Made by a program: the position numbers and the translations under genes. 64,000 nt of DNA from Pachyseris speciosa (taxonomy: Eukaryota; Cnidaria; Anthozoa; Scleractinia; Pachyseridae), in NCBI GenBank assembly GCA_016490735.1, contig JAEMWC010000101.1, positions 225,001 to 289,000 on the forward strand, in the 5' to 3' direction. Numbering within the stretch: position 1 is the stretch's first letter; the number at the start of each line of letters is the position of its first letter. Positions 22,701 through 33,600 of this stretch are shown piece by piece. Below the pieces are notes generated by a model. It did not search any database. It saw only the letters and a list, made by a program, of their open reading frames with translations, and was not told the DNA's origin.

Positions 22701-25700
22701 AAAAGTGAAGATGACTGACCTATATTCAGGACTACACTGCTGGGAAACCGAGATTGACCTTCATCGCTTTGCATATCTGAAGGATCACGCTCTTATGCAG
22801 GGAGGAACAGTGATGCCAGGAGCTGTCTATTTAGAAATGGCGTTTGCCATGGCCAAGGACCAATTTACTGGGGTGGCTGGGTTGGAACTGAGTGACGTAC
22901 GGCTCTTGAGCCTACTGACTCTACCGGACACACAGGTACGTAGAGTTAAATAATAACAATTGAGACTTTCGAACAATTGAGACTTTCGATTTATCTGTGA
23001 AATGTAACTTTAATTCTCTGAGGTGCTTTTGAAGAAATTACAGGGGGTTTTCAGTCGAACTTGAGTGTTAAACGAACAAGTTATTCTATCCTTTATTCTA
23101 ATAACAATTGAGACTTTCGATTTATCTCTGAGAGATTAGTTTAATTCTCTGAGTTGCTTTTGAAGAAGTTACAGGGAGTTTGAAATGGAACTTGAGTGTT
23201 AAACAAACATGTTATTCTATCCTTTATTCTAATCTCTTTCTCTTTAGTTGTCGTTGTTTTGGGGTGGCTATGATGTCTTCCCCTTGTGCAGAAGTACTTT
23301 GTTGATTTCATTGTATGTTTTGATTGACAGGTTCGATATTTGCGACTTCGTCTTTTGAAGAATGACAGTATTAACAAAGCCCAGTTTAACATCACAAGTG
23401 TACAGGATGACCAATCAGAAGTTAAGCTAGCCACTGGAGATGTCTGCGTGGATGTTTTGCCTCAGAAGAGGAATTTTATGAAACAAGGTATTTACTAATT
23501 TAGAATTTGTAATAAAGCATTGCTCTTTTAACTAAGGCCAGCTAAATTCTATGTATGTGACTGACTACGGCGATCGTGGAGACAACAGCCTTTTACAAAA
23601 CAATGAAAGCAAATAAAGACAATACCCTTAGGACCTAAAAAGGTCTGTGTTCTAAATCATGCATACTGTCTTAGCAACAGTCAAAGATGTTTAGTTGACG
23701 TACAATTAGAAAAGACGAAGAGAAGTTTCGACTCACTGCAAAGTAGTACTCTCATGGACAGTTTGGATTTCTACTAATTTTTGAATCGATTTCCTTCTCA
23801 CTTATTTGTAGGCAGTTCTCTTGCCTACTTGTAATGTCTGAATGCTCACTTATTGTAATTATCTTTCTTCCTTTGATCAATGTCTTATCAGGAGAACGTT
23901 AAATTCTTTTTTTAATTTGTAACATGTCACGTTGCATGCGCTTGAAGAAGGCTACCATATTTCCGAGAAGGGCTCACCAATCAATACAATTTTCTTTTAA
24001 AGTGTCCCTAAACACGTATAACAACACGCAAATTAAAGCGTGTTCGGTAATTAGGCGGAGACCTTTCACTTGTCTCTTACGTATGTTTAATTTTTTTCTC
24101 TTCTTATTGCATTTACAGGTTCTGATAAGGTTGGGCCAGCAATTCATCAACTTCTAGCAAATATGAGGACGACGTCATTGGAACGGTTCAAAGAAGCAAC
24201 AGAGAGGTATGGATTCAACTATGGACCTACATTCTCCATCATTAGAGAGATTTGGGAATGTGACCATGAGGGGCTTTGCTTAGTGGACATCAGCGAGTTG
24301 TCAACCATTGTTTCAGAACCTGGATCTTATGTGATCCACCTTTCCTTATTGGATGCCTGTCTTCAATCATGCTTCATCCTACTGGGGGGGAACTCTTTAA
24401 CGGATGACAAGTCTATTGTACCAGTTGGTTTCCAAACCATCACCTTGAATGATGTGCCATCAACCAACCATTTGTACTGCCACGTCATTGCAGATGTGAC
24501 TGAGTTTGGAAGATATGACATCACACTCATGAGTCCATCTGGTAAAGTTTTGCTAGCAATAAATGACTTCCGTGTTGCAGAATTAACTAGTTCACCTCGT
24601 CAACTTCCCTACAATGAACTTGCATATGAAGTCCAGTGGATTCAAGAAGACTTGCAACAGCAAAACCAAAACACTACACAGTTGACTTGTATAGTGCTGA
24701 AAGATTCATCCATTTCGCCAACGAGTTAGTCGAGAAACTTGAGGACGCTGATTGCCACGTCATGTCCATTAGTCCACTGAATGCAGAATGTCTTGAAACG
24801 AAAGTTGAAGAAACAATACGTTCAGTTTTTGCAGGGCTACCAAAGCAGTCGCAGAGTAGTTCATCCAACTTGAGGATTATAAACTTGTGGCCAACTAAGA
24901 CATCACTACTCGCAGATAACTTTGACGGCATCGAACAAACACAGCACCTCGCATTTGGTAGTTCTGTCGCCTTACTAAAGTTGTTGGTAGAGAAAGAATT
25001 GATTAACGCTCGTTTGTTCCTCATCACTGAGCGTACGCAGGTATTGAAAGCATGTATGAAGTCTCCTAAGAGTACCTCCATTCCATGGGGTTCGACAGTC
25101 TGGGGACTAAGACGAACAGCAGCCCTTGAATGTACTGATGTCAAGGTTACAACTGTTGACCTGTGCGATAAAGAAGATCAATGTGAAGTAGATTTCCTGG
25201 CTGCCGAAGTTCTTAGTGATAGCAGTGAAGAAGAAGTGGTCTTTCGAGATGGTAAACGCTTCATTAATCGCCTCGTCAGATCAGGAAAGGAACAGGGGGA
25301 ATCAGCAATAACTAACAGAAACGGCAAACAGAAGAAGAGATCCTTTTACCTGTCCCGTGTCCCTTCATCAAAAATGCTGTGTCTCCGCGAGCAGAGTTTT
25401 TCAGAGACATCACACTCAGAAGTCACAATAGATGTGTTCTCTTTCTGGACACCCTTAGACTCGCTGTCTTCCTTAACCCAACCGAACGCATGTGTTTTTA
25501 TCAGTGGCAAAGTGGCTAATTTACCAGCAAGGCGCGATCACCCTTTACAAATAGGGGATGAAGTGTGTGGTTTTATTTCATCTGGGCGTGTTGGAAGCTA
25601 TGTTACCTTGGACGTTAGTAACATTTTTGCAAAACCTGTTGGTCTGACAAGAGAACAAGCCTCACACATACCTGCTTGCCTCTCCTTGGCTTCTTATGCC

Positions 25701-27638
25701 ATCCAAAGGGCTTCTTCGGGTGAGGGAAATCAGACGTTTCTAATCCATGAAGCCAACCGGAACCCTGGGCCTGCAGCAGTTCTCCTTGCCAAGACACTGG
25801 GCCATCGAATACTTTGCACAATTTCCAACACCTGCACAATGTCCACGAAAGCTCTCCTGCTGGAAATGGGAGCAGAATGTGTTATACAGCATACTTCGTC
25901 TGGTTTAAAAAAGTACCGCAGTGACCAGTTTGATGCTGTCATATTTTTCTCTCCTCCTTCCCCAAATGCTTTCCAAAAGAGTGGTCGAAGCCTCAGAAAA
26001 GGAGGGAGAGTAATAATCTTGAGTGCTGAGTTTGATGGTGACATAGTAGTTCCTGCAAACTGGGATATCAAATATGAGAGAGAGAATATACCAGAACTGC
26101 TACGGCGTCCCCAGCAGTACAAGAAACTCAGTTTGCAAGGCTTGGAATTGTTAGAAGGCAAAGGAGTGCTAAAACAGCTTCTAGGATTAATGGAGCTGGA
26201 GTGTGTGGAGTTGGCAACATCGATCAAAGTTTCAAACGAGTCTGTTGAAAAGACGTCACCTCAAAAGGATGAGGTGGAACAACTCTCAGACATTTCATAT
26301 CGTGTTCAATTGCTTGCAGCACTTGATGATGAAAGCCACCTTGAGGGCATTCCACTGTTGCCTGTTGGCTTAGACGAATGTGGGCTGAAGGAGAACAGAA
26401 CCTATTTGGTAGCCGGTGGAATGGGAGGGCTTGGATTTGAAGTGGTTTGCTGGATGGTAGAGAATGGAGCAAAGACCATAGGAATTCTAAGCCGCTCAAA
26501 GCCATCTACTAACAAAAGTCAAGAGCTACGGCAGATTGAGAGGAGGACTGGTGCTAAACTGCATACGTTTCAGGTAATCCACTTGTCTTGCTGATGTAAC
26601 CAGGCTGTGCCATAGACCAAATTTGTTTAGGCATATTGAACCTGCGAAATGGTTTTATTTGGTTGATAAGAAACATTTGAAATGTTCAGTGAGACCAAAA
26701 GTATTGCAGTCGTTTGAGTCATTGGGGTTAAAAGAGGGAAAGAAAGACCAGTAAAGAAAGTAAAAAAAGATTCATTGACTTTATATACCTTTTGCCATTT
26801 TTTATCTTTCCTCTATATCCCTGGATTTGTATCGGATACAATGAAACTTAAGACTTTGAAAACTGATACATAAGTGTTTTATTCTTTTAAGGTTGACATA
26901 TCGAGCCAGGACCAAATGATGAATTTCAAGGACCAGCTTCAATCTCTTCCCAGTGTCGCTGGCATTGTGCACTCTGCCATGGTTCTAAGAGACGAATTCC
27001 TCAAAGATCTGACATTTGAAAGCTTCAATGTGGTCATGGGGCCAAAGATTAAAGGTGCAATGGATAAGTGATTGTTGAATGAGCGTTTTGCAAACCAGTT
27101 ACCAGTCTATCAGTTTATTTGATGATTTCACGAGGTCGTTCTTGTAGCGACAGCGAACAGTTTATTTAACGAGAAAAATGTGCAGGATTGTGTTAAATTA
27201 TACTGGTTTGGTCATGTTGGAGTTTTAATCATAGAAGATCGTAAGCTTGAGGAGCGCCGTGACTTCATCACTGGCTCATCGTTCATTCTAAGACTCAGAG
27301 TAACATTTTCCTGTTTCTTCTTAGGTTCTTTTTTGCTGCACCAACTGAGTTTGGAAATGGATCTGGATTTCTTCGTGATGTTTTCTTCTGTGACATCAGT
27401 CTTGGGTAATATGGGACAATCATCGTACTCCGCCTGCAATGCTTTCCTAGATTCTCTCGCAGAATACCGTAGACACGTGCTCGGTCTACCGGCTCTTACA
27501 ATAAACTGGGGAGCGATGAGTGGAGCTGGTGTGTTAGAGAGACAACATGCAGTCGCTAAATGGCTGGAGACAGTAGGATTTGGCTTCGTGAATGCCAAGG
27601 ATGGTAAGTTGGACCAGCACCAAAAATACTTCAGTCAA

Positions 27639-27669
<31 letters not shown>

Positions 27670-30600
27670 CATACATACATACATACGTACGTACGTACGT
27701 ACGTACGTACGTACGTACGTACGTACGTACATACATACATACATACATACATACATACATACTTTATTAGTATTCCCGAGGGGGGGTTTCAATACCAACT
27801 TACAATTCTACTTTTACAAGTCTAAAAATCTAAAATCAAGAGACAGTGTAATTTCTTATCGGAAAGTTTTAGTTGTTACCTGCAAACGTACACCTTAACA
27901 ATTAGGACATGCAGCTTAGCGTGACTCCTCTTCCACCACCGGAATAACTGTCTGAAGTGTAGGCTTCTTTGGGATATTGCTATTCTGGAATTAAGAATGT
28001 CTGGTTCAGTTATATTTTGACGTTGAGAGGACCAATGTTGCTGTGACAATTATTATAAACATATGTCACACAGTCTTGTTTTATACATTACTCTTCAAAG
28101 GAACAGAATTTTAATTGTTCTATTGCGTCATTTTCAGTGTTGACATTGTACAGAAGTTATTACTATTACAAAATTTCGAATTTGGATCACATTGAAATTA
28201 TCTTTAACTACTACAGGAGTCAAACACATGGCCAAAGCAATGATGGAAGAGCCAAGTCGCTGTCAGATCGCTCTGTTTAATGTTAACTGGCCTCGACTTC
28301 TAAAAAGTAACTCCGCATTGAAGAAAAGTGCCAGACTCTCTGTCATCAGGGCTACAGTGGACACCATTGACCGCCAGACCAGCTCAACAGAGTCTCTGGC
28401 ACAAAAAATCATTCTGGAGATAGATCAAGAAAAGAGAAGAAAGCTTATCAATGCATATGTTGGCTTGGCAGCAACAGAATGGACAGGTATTTCATCTCCC
28501 TCTGAGACGGACCTTAACAAGAGCTTGTACAGCTATGGAGTGGACTCCACCAGGTCTCTTACTTTAAAAATGCAACTTGAAGCTAATCTGGGGGTCTCAT
28601 TTGAGGTATGTTTGCTAACGGAGAAAACAAAATCCGAGACTGGGGAGGGAAGGGTGGTTGGCAGCACCTTTGAATTGGATAGTTCTTGTTTCCTAGTGAT
28701 TTCTCCAGTAAACAAATCTGACAAACATTCGACTGAGTACCGTGGCGAGTGTGCACGTAAGTAGCTTAACACGATTCCAACGTCTGCGATATTGAATTGA
28801 GAATATTGTGGAGCCGATGTCCTGTCGGAGATCTGAACTCCTTTCTCTAGCAACTGTGAGTACTTTGCTGCTGATTACCTCTACGTTATGAAAATGTTTA
28901 GCAGCTAGTATCTACTAGTTTGAAAAGCAATTTTCGAGGAAAAAAGCGTGAATTTTTGTTCAATCCTTTCACAAGACAGCTAATTAAGGCAAAGGGAGCT
29001 GTGTCGGGCAAAGAAGTAAATATGCAATTGAACTAGTCCATATATCGAGAAAAATTATGGAACAAAACGATATTACTTGTGTAAAGGGCCTATCGATCCT
29101 GAATCTAGCAACAGCGTCTGTAATCACTGAAAAAGTTGCTTGCCTTTTTTGTCTTGAGTAAATATTAAATACATGAACTACAATGATTCTTAAACCGGAA
29201 TGGAGCAGATCCCCCTTCTCCTCTTAGAACTTCATATTTCTACCTACCTGACAATTTCGATCAACGTGGACTCAGTCTGAGATCAGGCAGTGAGAAAGTA
29301 AAGCTTGTGGGATGTGGCTGGAGTGACAAGGATACCTCACAAATTAATGTGATCTGGTAAGCTGAAGCCACCCTATACCAAATCAAAGATTGAGCCCAGG
29401 CCGCATTAACAGCCATGGACAGCTGTCTCGGCATTAATTTGTGAGGTATCCTTGCCACTCCAGCCACATCCCACAAGCTTTACGTTTTCACGTCTTGTTT
29501 TATCGATATGTGGGTACTTGAGCCTGAGCATTAGCTATGCCATGCTGATGAGGCCTGACAAGGCCGAGGCAGCTGTTCATGGCTGCTAATGCTTGGGCTC
29601 AATATTTGCTTTAGTAGATTTAAGGGTTAATGCCCGCTACGTTGTGGCCTTAGCGCCCTTACAGTGGCTTCAGCTTACCAGATCAGTCACACATCACTTT
29701 GTGTGGGCAGGGCAGTCGTATAGTGTGGGTTGTATTTCCTCTGACAGTTGTGGATGTTTGTACTCTGCTGTGAGTTGGAATTAAACTTGGGTCATTTTGG
29801 TAATGGCTTTTCTTTTTTGCCATTAGCTGGGCAATCTATATAGCCAAAACCATGCAATATGGAGCATCTAAACGACTGATATTTTTGTATTTCAGGTGTA
29901 CTATTTCATGCAGCCTGACACAACCATTGTAAAACTGACAAAAGATATCGAGGCTAAGCTAAGAAATCAGCGTGAAATTCCTGAGCCATCCAATGCACAG
30001 ACTGGTGACATCGACAGTCAAGAAAGCGAATCTGTTCAAGCACCATCCTCTTCGCCAGATGATAAGCCAGGGAGCCAGATTCAAGTGGTACCGCTGTACA
30101 ATCCTGAGGGCGCAGCCATAAAGTTCTTCTGCGTGCACCCATCACATCGTTACGCGTTGAGTTTGATCCCACTATCCTCAGGATTTCATGGACAGGTAAA
30201 TCCCGCAAAATAGCACCGAGCTCCTAAGCACCGAGTAGTGTCACGTTTTATAATTGTGGGAAGACCTCTAGTCTATTGGCCTCACCAGTCAAATATAGAT
30301 CGATGTCGCAAGTGAACACTTGACTTTCCTGACTCCCCTGAAAACGAGCAATTGCCTTTCCGTTCTTATAAGTGTCTTCTTTACGATAAACCAGTCATAA
30401 TTCACATATATTTTCAAAATATAAGGTACCCTAGGAAGAAGCGTTGTTGCTCTCCTCAAATTTCTTCTCTGCAGGTGAAAATATGGCGATTAAAAAAATT
30501 AAAATGAAATGTGAAAATGGAATGGGAATCCATTGGATGGCGTTCTAGCGCTTCCAAAGTGGAATGTTAGAGAGATAAATAAAGAAAGTGGGCTTAGAAG

Positions 30601-33600
30601 ATCGAGGATACCTTTTCAATGGAAAGTTTAGTGAATTCATTCATTATAAGAGGGAATTCCGTCCTTTTCAGTCACCTGATTGAGTTCAGTGATTATACCA
30701 ATGAGATTTATGGTTGAAGATGACTGCATTAGACTGTAGATTGTAAATATGATTTTGACAATAGTTTAAGTGATCGAATGATATAATTATATAATGGTAA
30801 ACAAGGTCGTTTGTTTTTGGGGTGCATAAGTAGCTTATATAATAGTGATATAGTGGTAAACATGGTCGTTCCTTTTTAAGGTGTATAAGTGGGTTATATT
30901 TTAAAGTATCACAATGCAATGCCATATCCTTGTATGGATAACAGGCAGTATAAGTTTATTATCATCATTATTATTTATTATTTGTAATCAGTCGATTAAT
31001 TGATTGATTGATTGAGCAATAAATAAGAATTAAATTGAAATTTAACAAGTAATTTGTTGGGAGTGTTTGTACATGCGAGGAAGCCGAGTCGATTCTATAG
31101 AACCTAAATCAAACAGTCTGCAATGACTGCATTCGGGCCTCTCGGGCAGCTGTTGGCTGTCATAGATTAACCCGGAATCTTTCCAGGTAAGCTATAGAGT
31201 TCCATTTGTATTTCTTTTTAGGATTCAGTGTCTTTCTATGCACTGGGTTTTACCGATCCAACAGTATTGAGTGAGGACTGGGGTGGAGTGCGTGAACTTG
31301 CTGCGCAATATGTCGAACTGATCACCAAGGAACAGCGCCACGGACCATATTTTCTGGGCGGATATTCCTACGGAGGAGTAGTCGCTTACGAAATAGCCTC
31401 CCTGTTGACAGAAAAGAAACAAAAGGTGGAGTTTGTAGCGATGATTGACACATTCCCCTGGTTGCCTCGATCACGGACCATTAGCACTAGATTGGCTTCC
31501 CTGCAGGAGAATGACAACTCACAGCGTCAACATGTAGAGGTCTGTGAAAGTGGGTTCGTGATACGCCATTCTCAAAATGCCGAACTAGCTACAGCAATTT
31601 TTGAAAGCGCAATATTTTACGACACAGTTTTATGGATCTTAACCATTTGTCGAACATTTCTTGCCCTAAAATCTCTTAAAAATGCAATGTCTCCAAAACG
31701 GTAAAATTATACTTTGCAAAGATCTTTTAGAACAAAGATTCCATAATTCAGAAAGCTATGGAGTGGACTCTACCAGGCCACTTACTTTAAAAATGCAACT
31801 TGAAGCTAATCTGGGGGTCTCATTTGAGGTATGTTTGCTAACGGAGAAAACAAAATCCAAGACTGGGGGAGGGGAGGATGGTTGGCAGCACCTTTGAGCT
31901 GGATAATTCTTGGTTCCTAGTGATTTCCCCAGTTAACAAATCTGACAGCCATTCGAGTACCGTGGCGAGTGTGCGCGTAAGTAGCTTAACACGATTCCAA
32001 CGTCTGCGATACTGAATTGAGAATATTGTGGAGCCGACGTCCTGTCGGAGATCTGAACTCCTTTCTCTAGCGACTGTTAGTACTTTGCTGCTGATTACCT
32101 CTACGTTATGAAAATGTTTAGCAGCTAGTATCTACTAGTTTGAAAAGCAATTTGCGAGGAGAAAAGCGTGAATTTTTGTTCAATCCTTTCACAAGACGGC
32201 TAATTAAACCAAAGAGAGTTGTGTCGGGCAAAGAAGTAAATTTGCAATTGAACTAGTCCATATATCGAGAAAAATTATGGAACAAAACGATATTACTTGT
32301 GTAAAGGGCCTATCGATCCTGAATCTAGCAACAGCGTCTGTAATCACTGAAAAAGTTGCTTGCCTTTTTTGTCTTGAGTAAATATTAAATACATGAACTA
32401 CAATGATTCTTAAACCGGAATGGAGCAGATCCCCCTTCTCCTCTTAGAACTTCATATTTCTACCTACCTGACAATTTCGATCAACGTGGACTCAGTCTGA
32501 GATCAGGCAGTGAGAAAGTAAAGCTTGTGGGATGTGGCTGGAGTGACAAGGATACCTCACAAATTAATGTGATCTGGTAAGCTGAAGCCACCCTATACCA
32601 AATCAAAGATTGAGCCCAGGCCGCATTAGCAGCCATGGACAGCTGTCTCGGCATTAATTTGTGAGGTATCCTTGCCACTCCAGCCACATCCCACAAGCTT
32701 TACGTTTTCACGTCTTGTTTTATTGATATGTGGGTACTTGAGCCTGAGCATTAGCTATGCCATGCTGATGAGGCCTGACAAGGCCGAGACAGCTGTCCAT
32801 GGCTGCTAATGCTTGGGCTCAATATTTGCTTTAGTAGATTTAAGGGGTAATGCCCGCTACGTTGTGGCCTTAGCGCCCTTACAGTGGCTTCAGCTTACCA
32901 GATCAGTCACACATCACTTTGTGTGGGCAGGGCAGTCGTATAGTGTGGGTTGTATTTCCTCTGACAGTTGTGGATGTTTGTACTCTGCTGTGAGTTGGAA
33001 TTAAACTTGGGTCATTTTGGTAATGGCTTTTCTTTTTTGCCATTAGCTGGGCAAAAAATATATATACTTTGCAAAGATCTTTTAGGACAAAGATTCCATA
33101 ATTCAGAAAGCGTTTCTGACAGAATGTGAAAAGATAGCCTCTTTGTGTGTCATGACATCTTTATTCTTTATCCTTTTTAAAGAGTAGCCAGTTTTAATGG
33201 GGCCAGCGTCCAGTTGTCAAATAAATAACCACAACACAAGTTAGGTGATTCCTCTTTTAAAAGGAAAGTTTTATCGCTCTGACTCTGTCTTGGGCTGAGA
33301 GGTGCTAACAAGATGTTTTGCTTTGTTGTTTTCAGCAACAGTTGGAAAACTATTTGAAAAAGCTGGCAGTAGATTCACTGCAGATGACAGCTGACGATTA
33401 TCGACTACTAAGAGAGGAAAACAATCAAGACTGGATCATAGCTGAGTTACAGAGGAGGAGCCTTGAGAAGGGACTTCATGGCTACAATTTACAGGCTCTA
33501 AAGGAATCTATGCTAAGGAACCATAAAGTTTCCGCCAGGACCCACTTTGATTGGCAGCCACCTGCGGTATGAAATTGGTTTCGATATTCAGTTTCAGGCG

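Larger units (their letters stand above)
28460..29985 (+). other. Module 8: acyl carrier protein (exons 6-7)
   Basis: Helical sequence ending YSYGVDSTRSLTLKMQLE, where Ser3005 in G-V-D-S is the phosphopantetheine attachment site. The domain then continues over the exon 6/7 junction as NLGVSFEVYYFMQPDTTIVK, the conserved end of carrier proteins. Only one functional carrier domain is present. A partial duplicate of its exon lies in intron 8, but it is not in frame with the gene. Confidence 0.88.

Noticed and set aside
17308..22953. Bacterial contamination or a symbiont gene for the long ORF
   Set aside because: The ORF runs into a consensus donor, and eleven downstream exons with GT-AG introns and animal repeats complete the same protein.
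24640..24730. Programmed -1 frameshift in exon 3
   Set aside because: No X-XXY-YYZ heptamer in the correct phase and no obvious stem-loop. A missing base explains the data more simply.
24601..25350. C-methyltransferase domain between DH and ER
   Set aside because: No SAM-binding glycine motif. The VWGLRRTAALE segment fits a structural KR subdomain.
27592..27825. Coding repeats in the YIHTYIHT-type ORF
   Set aside because: It is a translation of the CATA/CGTA microsatellite in intron 5.
31682..31897. A second carrier-protein domain inside the thioesterase region
   Set aside because: It is a copied exon end in an intron: no acceptor in the needed phase, a stop soon after the nearest AG, and the TE exons on both sides join in phase without it.
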